Assembly: GCA_900543875.1 (NCBI GenBank) | Contig: UQSV01000049.1 | Location: 1 to 13,438, forward strand | Reading direction: 5' to 3' | Length of the DNA: 13,438 nucleotides | DNA from: an uncultured Coriobacteriaceae bacterium | GTDB lineage: Bacteria; Actinomycetota; Coriobacteriia; Coriobacteriales; Atopobiaceae | Shown here: positions 1 to 7,216 of the stretch, piece by piece | How positions within the stretch are numbered: the stretch's first letter is position 1 | How the letters are laid out: every line of letters starts with the position of its first letter | Position numbers and translations under genes: made by a program | The notes under the pieces: model-generated | Database searches by the model: none | The model's input: only the letters and a program-made list of their open reading frames with translations | What the model was told of the DNA's origin: nothing

Positions 1-88
1 GCACCACGGCGGCGCCACGCACCAGCGCGCCGCGCCCACGCGCGCAGCAGCGCGTGCCCACAACGTCACGCCCCGCGCCGCAAGCGCC

Positions 89-1276
89 CTACAGCACCAC
101 GTCGGGGTCGATCGTGGCCGCGCTTGCGCGCATCTCGCCCGCAAGCGCCAGGTAGGCCTCGAGCCTCACCTCATCGAGCTCGCCGGCATCAGCCGCCTCA
201 TGCACCGCGCACCCCGGCTCGGAGCCGTGGGTGCAGTCGCGGAAGCGGCACGTCTGCGCAAGCTCCGCAATCTCGGGAAATGCCTTGGCAAGGCCGTGCT
301 CGTGGCCCACCAGAGGCAGGCTGCGCAGGCCCGGTGCGTCACAGATAACGCCCGCGCCCGGCACCTTGACCATCATGCGCGCCACCGTGGTATGGCGGCC
401 CATGTCGTCGCGCTCGCGCACCGCGCCTGTCGCCAGGGCGTCGGCCCCCAGCAGAGCATTGAGCAGGGTCGACTTGCCCGCCCCGCTCTCACCCAAAATC
501 ATGGCCACGCGACGCTCGGACACAAGGGCGCGCACGTCGTCGAGGCCCTCACCCACAACCGACGACGTCACCACGATGTCGCCGTCCTCACCCACCAGGC
601 GCCGCACGCGCGCCACGTCTACGGCAAGGTCTGCCTCGCTGCCCTTGCGGTCTGCCTTCGTGAGCACCACACAGGGGCGCACGCCGCAGTCGCGGGCAAG
701 CACGAGCGAGCGGGCTATGCGCGCCAGGGGCAGCTCGCCGGCGCCCAACGCCGCCACCACGATGACCGCATCGAGATTCGCGGCGAGCGTCTGGAACTCG
801 CCGCGTCTGCCGCCGCGCCAGCGCGCGAAGGCGTTCCTGCGCGGCAGCACCTCGTGGATCACGCCCATGTCGTGCGCGGGTGGCACCGCCGCGGCCACCC
901 AGTCGCCCACCGTGGGCATGATGCCCTCCTCGGCAGACGCGCCCTTGGCAAACTCGGGGGCGTGCTCGCAGCGAAGCGTCACGTCCTCGCAGGCCACCAG
1001 CGGAAAGCCGCGGTCGAGGCGCACAACGCACCCCAGCTCAACGCACGCGGCGGCCTCCTCGCCCAGGCGCGCGGCAATTCGCTCGCGCGCCTGGGCAAGC
1101 GCCGCGACCTGCGCCTCCGTAGCCGCAACGTCTGCAAACGCCGGCACGTTCTCGAGCTCGCCCACCTGGGGCAGCGACGCCATGACGTCTGCCGCAGACG
1201 GGCGCGAGGCGCCGCCCCCGTGGGAGCGACGCCTCGACGAAACCTTGGACCTGGCCTTTTGGGACTTCTTGCCCAC
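89..1276 (-). CDS. rsgA: Ribosome small-subunit-dependent GTPase A (RsgA)
   Basis: This is a circularly permuted GTPase that, in the known family, binds the 30S ribosomal subunit and checks its late maturation, releasing factors on GTP hydrolysis. The 395-residue product shows the permuted motif order: G4 TKAD (about 206-209), then G1 GESGAGKST (262-270), G2 HTT (295-297) and G3 DAPGLR (from 313). A C-terminal zinc knuckle follows, with Cys343, Cys348, His350 and Cys356. An OB-fold region lies at about 80-145, and the N-terminus is very basic, as expected for an RNA binder. I chose the GTG at 1276 because AAGGAGG ends 9 nt upstream of it. An ATG at 1300 is in frame, but it overlaps the ATPase gene and would put this Shine-Dalgarno sequence inside the coding region. 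The N-terminal extension before the OB fold is longer than in most relatives. It lies 4 bp downstream of the ATPase gene and is probably co-transcribed with it. Function is near certain; the start is likely. Confidence 0.95.
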   Translation of the reverse strand: MGKKSQKARSKVSSRRRSHGGGASRPSAADVMASLPQVGELENVPAFADVAATEAQVAALAQARERIAARLGEEAAACVELGCVVRLDRGFPLVACEDVTLRCEHAPEFAKGASAEEGIMPTVGDWVAAAVPPAHDMGVIHEVLPRRNAFARWRGGRRGEFQTLAANLDAVIVVAALGAGELPLARIARSLVLARDCGVRPCVVLTKADRKGSEADLAVDVARVRRLVGEDGDIVVTSSVVGEGLDDVRALVSERRVAMILGESGAGKSTLLNALLGADALATGAVRERDDMGRHTTVARMMVKVPGAGVICDAPGLRSLPLVGHEHGLAKAFPEIAELAQTCRFRDCTHGSEPGCAVHEAADAGELDEVRLEAYLALAGEMRASAATIDPDVVL

Positions 1277-1280
1277 AGGC

Positions 1281-3956
1281 TTAAGCCTCCTTCTCCACAT
1301 GGCGCATGATCGCCTTGTAGACCTCGACGATGGGGATGATCAGCAGTGCGATCAGCAGCGCGCAAATGACGCCGCGCGGCTCAAGGGTCACGTTACCAAA
1401 GAACATCTGGGCCAGCGCCGGGACATCGGTGACGATCACGGTGAGGACGAGCGCCATGGCGGCCGAGCCCCACAGCCACCAGTTCTGCTTCTTCATGGTG
1501 AACAGCGACGCGCGGCGGCTGCGCATGTTGAAGCAGTGGAAGATCTCGACCATGTTGAGCGTAATGAACGCCATCATCACGCCTTCCTCGTCGGCCGTGC
1601 CGGCGACCATGTCGGCAATGTTGATGTAGCCCATGTCAAAGTAGACGCCCACGAAAAAGCTCGCGAGGACCAGCATCGTAATCGCGATGCCCTGGACGAT
1701 GCAGTCCATGCCCATGTGGCCGGCGAACACGCCGTCGGAGGCCTTGCGGGGCTTGCGGCGCATGATGTCGCCCTCGGCGTCCTCCATCCCCAGCGCCAGA
1801 GCCGGGAAGCAATCCGTCACGAGGTTGACCCACAGCAGCTGCACGGGCTGGAAGATCGTGAAGCCCACGAGCGTGGCGATAAACACCGAGAAGACCTCGG
1901 CGAGGTTGGCCGAGAGCAGGAACTGGATGACCTTGCGGATGTTGTCATAGATGCGCCTGCCCTCCTCGCACGCCGAGATGATCGTGGCAAAGTTGTCGTC
2001 TGCAAGCACCATGTCGGCCACGTTCTTGGTGACGTCGGTGCCGGTGATGCCCATGCCCACACCGATGTTGGCGCGCTTGATGGAGGGGGCATCGTTCACG
2101 CCGTCGCCCGTCATGGCCACGATCATGTCTCGGCGCTTCCAGGCCTCGACGATGCGCGTCTTGTGCTCGGGCTGCACGCGGGCGTAGACGCCAAAGTCCT
2201 CGATGCGCGCGTCGAGCTCCTCGTCGCTCATGCGATCGAGCTCGGCGCCGGTGATGGCCTGGCTGCGGTCGGTGATGATGCCAAGGTTCTTGGCGATGGC
2301 CACGGCGGTGTCAATGTGGTCGCCGGTGATCATGACGGTGCGGATGCCGGCCGTGTGGGCCTCGTCGATGGCGGCGGCCACCTCGGGGCGCTCGGGGTCG
2401 ATCATGCCGGAGAGGCCGCAGAAGGTAAGGTCGTGCTCGAGGGCCTCGGCGGCAAAATCGGCGGGCTTCTCGACGTAGTGGCGGCACGCCAGCGCCAGCA
2501 CGCGCAGGGCCTGGTCGGCCATGGCCTTGTTGGCGGCGATGAGCTCGGTGCGCCTCTCCTCGGTCATCGGGACGACCCTGCCGTCCTCGTAGATGTGCGT
2601 GCACAGGCCCAGCACCACGTCGGGCGCGCCCTTGGTGTACTGCTCGTACTCGTCGTCGAGCGTCTCGACCACGACGGACATCATCTTGCGGCCCGAGTCG
2701 AACGGGGCCTCGCCCACGCGCGGGTGCTCCTCGGCAAGGCCCGTGAGGCCCGCCTTGCCCGCGTCGTTCACAAGGGCGCACTCGGTGGGCTCGCCCACGG
2801 CCTCGCCAGCCTCGGCGTCCCACCTGGCGTCGCTGCACAGGGCCATGCCGGAGAGGAACTTCTCCTCGGGCGCGGCGAGCTCGTGCCTGACGACCGTCAT
2901 CTTGTTCTGGGTGAGCGTGCCCGTCTTGTCCGAGCAGATCACCTGGGTGCAGCCGAGGGTCTCGACGGCGCTGAGGTTGCGGATGATCGCCTGGCGCTTG
3001 GCCATCTTGGTGACGCCCAGCGACAGCACGATGGTCACGACGGCCACGAGGCCCTCGGGGATGGCGGCGACGGCCAGCGACACCGCGACCATGAAGGTGT
3101 TGAGCAGAAGACTCGGCTCGGCGGCCATGTTGCCAAAGCCATGGCGCAGTACGTCGACCACGAAGATGACCACGCAGATGGCGACGACCATCTTGGTGAG
3201 GATGTGGGAGAGCTCGTCGAGCTTCACCTGCAGCGGCGTGAGCTCCTCGGTGGCCTCGTTGAGGGCGCCGGCGATCTTGCCCATCTCGGTGTCCATGCCG
3301 GTGGCCACCACCACGGCGCGGCCGCGGCCATAGACCACGGTGGAGCCCATGTAGCACATGTTCTTGCGGTCGCCCAGGGCAACGTCGTCGCCCTCGAGGG
3401 CGATGGCCTCGGCGTGCTTCTCGACCGGCACGGACTCGCCGGTGAGGGCCGCTTCCTCAATCTTCATCGTGGCGCTCTCGAGGATGCGGCAGTCTGCCGG
3501 CACCGAGTCGCCGGCCTCGAGCAGCACAACGTCGCCGCGCACGAGCTCGGAGGAGTGCAGACTCACAAGCTTGCCGTCGCGGATGACCTTGGACTGCGCG
3601 GCGCTCATCTCCTGCAGGGCCGCCAGGGCCTCCTCGCTCTTGGCCTCCTGGATTACGCCCAGCGCCGAATTGATGATGACGACGGTGAGGATGATGGCGA
3701 CGTCGGCAAAGTCGATCTCGCCCTGGATGGCGCCGGTGACGGCACTGATCACGGCCGCGACCAGCAGCATGATGACCATGGGGTCCGCCATCTGCTGGAA
3801 GAAGCGAATCCACATCGGGGTCTTGGGCTGCTCTTTGAGCTTGTTGGGGCCATCTGCGGCAAGACGCTTGGCCGCCTCGTCCGCGCTCAGGCCGTCCGTG
3901 GCGCTCGTCGACAGCTCGGCGAGCACGTCATCGGCACACGACAGATACTCTCTCAC
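1281..3956 (-). CDS. P2A-type Ca2+-transporting P-type ATPase
   Basis: This 891-residue integral membrane pump most likely exports Ca2+ at the cost of ATP. The order of parts is standard: N-terminal cation-ATPase domain (1-75), M1-M2 (about 58-102), actuator loop with TGES (172-175), M3-M4 with PEGL (300-303), phosphorylation site DKTGTLT with Asp343, nucleotide-binding KGAPD (442-446), TGDH (544-547), hinge GDGVNDAP (617-624), then M5-M10. By eye-alignment with SERCA, the side-chain Ca2+ ligands of both sites are kept: Glu301 (M4), Asn684 and Glu687 (M5), Asn711, Thr714 and Asp715 (M6), and Glu804 (M8). No N-terminal heavy-metal domain is present, which argues against a P1B metal pump. The start is a GTG preceded by AGGAAGGGG. 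rsgA follows after 4 bp. Length is normal for the family. Ca2+ is the best substrate guess; another divalent cation is possible. Confidence 0.93.
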   Translation of the reverse strand: MREYLSCADDVLAELSTSATDGLSADEAAKRLAADGPNKLKEQPKTPMWIRFFQQMADPMVIMLLVAAVISAVTGAIQGEIDFADVAIILTVVIINSALGVIQEAKSEEALAALQEMSAAQSKVIRDGKLVSLHSSELVRGDVVLLEAGDSVPADCRILESATMKIEEAALTGESVPVEKHAEAIALEGDDVALGDRKNMCYMGSTVVYGRGRAVVVATGMDTEMGKIAGALNEATEELTPLQVKLDELSHILTKMVVAICVVIFVVDVLRHGFGNMAAEPSLLLNTFMVAVSLAVAAIPEGLVAVVTIVLSLGVTKMAKRQAIIRNLSAVETLGCTQVICSDKTGTLTQNKMTVVRHELAAPEEKFLSGMALCSDARWDAEAGEAVGEPTECALVNDAGKAGLTGLAEEHPRVGEAPFDSGRKMMSVVVETLDDEYEQYTKGAPDVVLGLCTHIYEDGRVVPMTEERRTELIAANKAMADQALRVLALACRHYVEKPADFAAEALEHDLTFCGLSGMIDPERPEVAAAIDEAHTAGIRTVMITGDHIDTAVAIAKNLGIITDRSQAITGAELDRMSDEELDARIEDFGVYARVQPEHKTRIVEAWKRRDMIVAMTGDGVNDAPSIKRANIGVGMGITGTDVTKNVADMVLADDNFATIISACEEGRRIYDNIRKVIQFLLSANLAEVFSVFIATLVGFTIFQPVQLLWVNLVTDCFPALALGMEDAEGDIMRRKPRKASDGVFAGHMGMDCIVQGIAITMLVLASFFVGVYFDMGYINIADMVAGTADEEGVMMAFITLNMVEIFHCFNMRSRRASLFTMKKQNWWLWGSAAMALVLTVIVTDVPALAQMFFGNVTLEPRGVICALLIALLIIPIVEVYKAIMRHVEKEA
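1286..1292 (-). promoter_or_regulatory. Shine-Dalgarno site that sets the rsgA start
   Basis: On the minus strand AAGGAGG is followed by 9 nt and then GTG at 1276. The site lies inside the last codons of the ATPase gene, whose TAA stop is at 1283-1281, so translation of the two genes may be coupled. It supports the GTG over the in-frame ATG at 1300. Confidence 0.7.
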
Positions 3957-3963
3957 GTGAGTC

Positions 3964-4023
3964 CCCTTCCTGGGTTTGTGGGCACCCGCCAGATTGATGC
4001 CCGATCATAATTCCCAGGAAGGG
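3964..4023 (-). promoter_or_regulatory. 11-bp inverted repeat around the ATPase start region, with candidate -10 box
   Basis: CCCTTCCTGGG at 3964-3974 and CCCAGGAAGGG at 4013-4023 are a perfect 11-bp inverted repeat separated by 38 bp. On the minus strand the gene-proximal arm contains the Shine-Dalgarno sequence of the ATPase. A -10-like TATGAT lies between the arms (4009-4004), but no good -35 box sits 16-18 bp upstream of it. The repeat could be a paired operator. If transcription begins further upstream, it could be an RNA stem that hides the ribosome-binding site. The repeat is seen directly; its role is inferred. Confidence 0.4.
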
Positions 4024-4238
4024 CAAGGGCTCATCAAGGCTGCCATGGCAAGCGCATGTCTTACACGCGAGGCGATGTGCCCCGCGCGGCATAGGCATGA
4101 TGATACCCCGAACGGGCGCCCTCCTTGCGCGGGCGAGCGGCACCTTCTCAAACGCTTACCGAAAACAGCGATAGGTTACGCTTTTAAAATGGTAAGGAAA
4201 TGGCCACTCTCCCCTGTACAACCACATCTAGCTGCGGT

Positions 4239-4295
4239 TTTAATTGCAAGCTTTACATGATTGGGCGGTTGAGCGATTTAATTGCGCGTTACAAT
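4239..4295 (+). promoter_or_regulatory. Candidate ldhA promoter with direct repeats
   Basis: TTTAATTGC occurs at 4239-4247 and again at 4277-4285, starts 38 bp apart. Each copy is followed by a TTACA-containing tail, so the similarity covers about 18-20 bp with a 2-bp gap. A possible -10 TACAAT (4290-4295) lies 15 bp after TTGAGC (4269-4274); the spacing is shorter than ideal. This would give a leader of roughly 55 nt. The repeats are seen; promoter and regulator binding are inference. Confidence 0.35.
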
Positions 4296-4321
4296 TCCTA
4301 GGCGGTAATCACATCGATCTT

Positions 4322-4342
4322 GTGTCCCGGGGAAGGGGACAC
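4322..4342 (+). promoter_or_regulatory. Leader hairpin upstream of ldhA
   Basis: GTGTCCC (4322-4328) and GGGACAC (4336-4342) form a perfect 7-bp stem with a 7-nt loop. It ends 6 nt before the AGGAG ribosome-binding site (4349-4353). It could stabilise the messenger 5' end or affect ribosome access. Confidence 0.45.
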
Positions 4343-4357
4343 GGAAAGAGGAGACGT

Positions 4358-5350
4358 ATGAAGATTCTGTTCTACGACGCCCGTGACTACGACCGCGAGT
4401 CCTTCGACTCCCAACTCAAGAACTACCCCAACATCAAGGTTGACTACATCGAGGCCGATCTCTCGCCGGTCACAGCCTCCCTCGCCCGCGGCTACGACGC
4501 CGTGTGCGCCTTCGTCAACTCCGACGCCTCGGCCATGGCGCTCGAAATCCTGCGCGGGTTTGACGTCAAGCTCGTGCTCATGCGCTCCGCTGGCTTCGAC
4601 GCCGTGAACGTCGCTGTCGCCAAGGACCTCGGCATGACCGTCTTGCGCGTCCCGGCCTACTCGCCCGAGGCTATCGCCGAGCAGGCCATCGGCCTGGGCC
4701 TGTGCGCCGCCCGCCGCATCCACAAGGGCTACGCCCGCGTGCGCGAGAACGACTTCTCCCTGCAGGGCCTGCTTGGCGTGAACCTCCACGGCAAGACGGC
4801 CGGCATCGTGGGCACCGGCAAGATCGGCGCCGCCATGGTGCGCATCTGCAACGGCTTTGGCATGAAGGTCCTGGGCTACGACGTCTACCAGAACCCCTCC
4901 CTCGAGGGCATGGTCGAGTACGTCGAGCTCGACGAGCTGCTGCGCCGCAGCGACCTCATCTCGCTGCACTGCCCGCTGTTCGACTCCAACCGCCACATGA
5001 TCAACGCCGACGCCATCGACAAGATGAAGCAGGGCGTCATTTTCATCAACACCGCCCGCGGCGGCCTGGTCGACACCAACGCCCTCATCGAGGGCATCCG
5101 CTCCGGCAAGATCGGCGCGGCCGGTCTCGACGTCTACGAGGAGGAGGGCGACAACGTCTTCCGCAACCGCTCGAACACGATCATCGAGTCGGTTACCTCG
5201 ACGCTCTGCTCGTTCCCCAACGTGGTCATGACGAGCCACCAAGCGTTCTTCACCAAGGAGGCCCTGGCCTCCATCGCCAAGACGACGCTCGACAACGCCA
5301 CGGCGTTCGCCAACGGCGAGGAGCTCCCCAAGGCCGCAGTCGTCTGCTAG
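4358..5350 (+). CDS. ldhA: NAD-dependent D-lactate dehydrogenase
   Basis: This cytoplasmic enzyme of the D-2-hydroxyacid dehydrogenase family reduces pyruvate to D-lactate with NADH, the last step of lactic fermentation. The 330-residue product follows E. coli LdhA closely in family features and length. It has an N-terminal substrate domain with the family pattern RVPAYSPEAIAE (97-108), the Rossmann motif GTGKIG (152-157) and Asp175 at the position that favours NAD over NADP. The catalytic set Arg234 (in NTARGG), Glu263 and His294 (in SHQAF) is complete. I chose the ATG at 4358 because it follows GAGGAG by 4 nt and begins with MKILFYDARDY, matching the family N-terminus. A longer frame opening at a TTG (4244) has no support. 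pyk lies next on the same strand after a terminator. The pairing suggests pyruvate from glycolysis goes to D-lactate to recycle NAD+. Confidence 0.93.
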   Translation: MKILFYDARDYDRESFDSQLKNYPNIKVDYIEADLSPVTASLARGYDAVCAFVNSDASAMALEILRGFDVKLVLMRSAGFDAVNVAVAKDLGMTVLRVPAYSPEAIAEQAIGLGLCAARRIHKGYARVRENDFSLQGLLGVNLHGKTAGIVGTGKIGAAMVRICNGFGMKVLGYDVYQNPSLEGMVEYVELDELLRRSDLISLHCPLFDSNRHMINADAIDKMKQGVIFINTARGGLVDTNALIEGIRSGKIGAAGLDVYEEEGDNVFRNRSNTIIESVTSTLCSFPNVVMTSHQAFFTKEALASIAKTTLDNATAFANGEELPKAAVVC

Positions 5351-5360
5351 CAGGCACCCG

Positions 5361-5389
5361 GGCGTCGTCCCCACGGGGCGGCGCCTTTT
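5361..5389 (+). terminator. Rho-independent terminator after ldhA
   Basis: 5361-5371 pairs with 5375-5385 in an 11-bp stem (two G-U pairs, loop CAC), followed directly by TTTT. It begins 10 bp after the ldhA stop codon and suggests that ldhA and pyk are mostly transcribed separately. Confidence 0.8.
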
Positions 5390-5427
5390 ATAAGAGAGAC
5401 CCAAGCCAAACGAGCGCGGGTCGAGCA

Positions 5428-5480
5428 GGCGGACAACCCCCAATCCGCCCCCGTATGCCTGGCAGGAGGCCCGGCGTACG
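5428..5480 (+). promoter_or_regulatory. Two hairpins in the region upstream of pyk
   Basis: GGCGGA (5428-5433) pairs with TCCGCC (5444-5449). CGTATGCC (5452-5459) pairs with GGCGTACG (5473-5480) through 8 bp including one G-U pair. The second stem ends about 8 nt before the AAAGGA ribosome-binding site of pyk. No U-run follows either, so they are not obvious terminators. I did not find a clear promoter in the 107 bp between the ldhA terminator and pyk. Confidence 0.35.
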
Positions 5481-5498
5481 TCACACGAAAGGAAAGAA

Positions 5499-6953
5499 AT
5501 GCAGTCCAAGAAGACCAAGATCGTTTGCACCATGGGACCGTCCACCGAGAGCGAGGACGTGCTGCGCGAGCTCATCAAGGCCGGCATGAACGTCGCGCGC
5601 TTCAACTTCTCGCACGGTAGCCACGACTACCACCGCGCGGGCGTCGAGCGCGTGCGCAGGGTCTCCGCCGAGCTGGGCATCCCCGTGGCCATCCTTCTCG
5701 ACACCAAGGGCCCCGAGGTCCGCACGGGCGTGCTCGAGAACGGCGAGAAGGTCCACTTCGAGACCGGCGACAAGACCATAATCACCACCGACGACGGCGT
5801 CGTGGGCAACCACGAGCGCTTCTCGCTCGACTTCAAGAACCTCCCCAACGAGGTCTCTGCCAGCGACCACATCCTGATCGACGACGGCCTGCTCGACTTC
5901 GTGGTCGACTCCGTCGAGGGCACCGACATCCACTGCACGCTGGCCAACGCCGGCGACCTGGGCGAGCACAAGGGCGTGAACATCCCGGGCGTCGACATCT
6001 CGCTACCGGCCGTCACCGAGCGTGACCGCGAGGACATCATCTTTGGCTGCGAGCTGGGCATCGACGCCATCGCCGCCTCGTTCATCCGCGACGGCAAGGG
6101 CGTCGAGGAGATCCGCCAGATCTGCCACGAGCACGGCCGCGACAACGTCTCGATCTATCCCAAGATCGAGTGCGCCCTGGGCATCGAGAACTTCGACGAC
6201 ATCCTGGAGCACTCCAGCGGCGTCATGGTCGCCCGCGGCGATCTGGGCATCGAGATTCCGCCCGAGAAGGTGCCGCACGCCCAGAAGATGATGATCGCCA
6301 AGTGCAACAAGGCCTACAAGCCGGTCATCACCGCCACCCAGATGCTCGACTCCATGATCCGCAACCCGCGCCCGACGCGCGCCGAGGTCAACGACGTCGC
6401 CAACGCCATCATGGACGGCACGGACTGCGTCATGCTCTCCGGTGAGACCGCTGCCGGCAAGTATCCGGTCGAGGCCGTCAAGATGATGGCCTCCATCGCC
6501 CGTGAGACCGAGCAGTACCTGCAGGAGCGCCACGACTACCACCAGCGCGGCGGCGTGCGCGACGTCAACGGCTCCATCGGCTTTGCCGCTGTCACCACGG
6601 CCAACCGCGTGGGCGCCAAGTGCATCCTGACCCCGACCGAGTCTGGACGCACCGCCCGCCTCATCTCTAACTTCCGCCCCGAGCTGCCGATCTTCGCCGT
6701 CTCCCCGCACGAGGAGACCGTCCGCAAGTGCTGCTTCTACTGGGGCGTCACGGTGCTCAAGGGAACCGCTCAGGGTGCCATCGACGAGACGGTCAAGCAG
6801 GCCCTGACGCTCGCCCTCGAGAACGGCCTCGTCGAGGCTGGCGACCTCGTCTGCGTCACCGCCGGCGACCCGCACACCGCCCCCTCCCAGGGCGACTACA
6901 TCACCTCGACGAACATGCTGCTCGTTGCCCAGGTGCCCGGGCTCAAGAAGTAG
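5499..6953 (+). CDS. pyk: Pyruvate kinase
   Basis: This cytoplasmic enzyme transfers phosphate from phosphoenolpyruvate to ADP, giving ATP and pyruvate at the end of glycolysis. The 484-residue product has the N-terminal TIM barrel with ARFNFSHG (33-40; Arg34 and Asn36 contact substrate and K+), the B domain inserted after LLDTKGPEVRTG (66-77), catalytic Lys222 and Mg2+ ligands Glu224 and Asp248 (in VARGDLG), and NPRPTRAE (289-296). The C-terminal regulatory domain starts near 355, and there is no extra phosphohistidine domain. By alignment with Bacillus-type enzymes, Glu106 occupies the position that marks K+-dependent enzymes. Around the active lysine the sequence reads YPKIEC, where most relatives have A/S-KIEN. 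The start is preceded by AAAGGA with a 5-nt gap. It follows ldhA after a terminator and ends at its own terminator. Assignment is certain. Confidence 0.97.
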   Translation: MQSKKTKIVCTMGPSTESEDVLRELIKAGMNVARFNFSHGSHDYHRAGVERVRRVSAELGIPVAILLDTKGPEVRTGVLENGEKVHFETGDKTIITTDDGVVGNHERFSLDFKNLPNEVSASDHILIDDGLLDFVVDSVEGTDIHCTLANAGDLGEHKGVNIPGVDISLPAVTERDREDIIFGCELGIDAIAASFIRDGKGVEEIRQICHEHGRDNVSIYPKIECALGIENFDDILEHSSGVMVARGDLGIEIPPEKVPHAQKMMIAKCNKAYKPVITATQMLDSMIRNPRPTRAEVNDVANAIMDGTDCVMLSGETAAGKYPVEAVKMMASIARETEQYLQERHDYHQRGGVRDVNGSIGFAAVTTANRVGAKCILTPTESGRTARLISNFRPELPIFAVSPHEETVRKCCFYWGVTVLKGTAQGAIDETVKQALTLALENGLVEAGDLVCVTAGDPHTAPSQGDYITSTNMLLVAQVPGLKK

Positions 6954-6988
6954 CTCTCAGATAGTTCGCGCACTCGCAAGCGCCAACG

Positions 6989-7025
6989 CAACGCCCCGGA
7001 AAGCCTGGCCTCCCGGGGCGTTTTC
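6989..7025 (+). terminator. Rho-independent terminator after pyk
   Basis: ACGCCCCGG (6991-6999) and CCGGGGCGT (7013-7021) form a perfect 9-bp GC-rich stem with a 13-nt loop, followed by a T-run (7021-7024, then CTTG). It starts about 37 bp after the pyk stop. Confidence 0.9.
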
Positions 7026-7080
7026 TTGTGCGTCATCTCGGCAGAGAATGCTCGCGATGTCTCGCGCCCGCCATCCCAGC

Positions 7081-7216
7081 AGCGAGCACTCGCAACGCCT
7101 CGCACCCATTTCTGCGCGCTCCATCACCCTGGGCACCCGCTTTTACGTGCTCAGTGGCCTCCTGGCGCGTAATAGCGGGTGCCCAAGGCGCGCACGCGTA
7201 AGTGTGGGTGCTCGCT
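7081..7216. repeat. 136-bp nested palindromic element downstream of the dehydrogenase gene
   Basis: The element is bounded by a perfect 9-bp inverted repeat, AGCGAGCAC (7081-7089) and GTGCTCGCT (7208-7216). Inside lies a second perfect inverted repeat of 11 bp, GGGCACCCGCT (7131-7141) with AGCGGGTGCCC (7174-7184), extended by TTACG/CGTAA after one mismatch. CACCC-type units recur at 7103 and 7134 in forward orientation and at 7177 and 7206 inverted. The right edge overlaps the stop codon of the minus-strand dehydrogenase gene. There is no U-run, so it is not a standard terminator. It is partly related to 8525-8605. I saw no target-site duplication. It may be a MITE-like or REP-like element. 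Confidence 0.55.

Larger units (their letters stand above)
3957..4357. other. 401-bp divergent intergenic region between the Ca2+-ATPase gene and ldhA
   Basis: No credible gene is seen here. From left to right it holds the ATPase leader and inverted repeat (to 4023), a GC-rich unexplained middle (about 4030-4140), an AT-richer stretch with CTTACC (4155-4160) and GGTAAG (4191-4196) as a short inverted repeat, and then the ldhA promoter region with two TTTAATTGC direct repeats and a leader hairpin. No match to the usual Rex consensus (TTGTGAA-N4-TTCACAA) was found, although such a site would be plausible for a lactate dehydrogenase gene. Confidence 0.6.

Noticed and set aside
1..69. Minus-strand GTG-started frame at the left edge, possibly the start of a gene after rsgA
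   Set aside because: Only 23 codons are visible, with a weak ribosome-binding site and no recognisable sequence.
231..4010. Very long open frame on the plus strand (1259 codons) opposite rsgA and the Ca2+-ATPase gene
   Set aside because: It is antisense to two well-supported genes, has the Arg/His/Ala/Gly/Val-rich composition of a GC-rich shadow frame, and shows no domain or ribosome-binding site.
4298..5605. Minus-strand open frame (435 codons) opposite ldhA
   Set aside because: It is antisense to a certain gene, covers its terminator and promoter region, and has shadow-frame composition.
7131..7184. Inner palindrome as a Rho-independent terminator of the dehydrogenase gene
   Set aside because: The stem is good, but no U-run follows on the minus strand, so it does not meet the standard.
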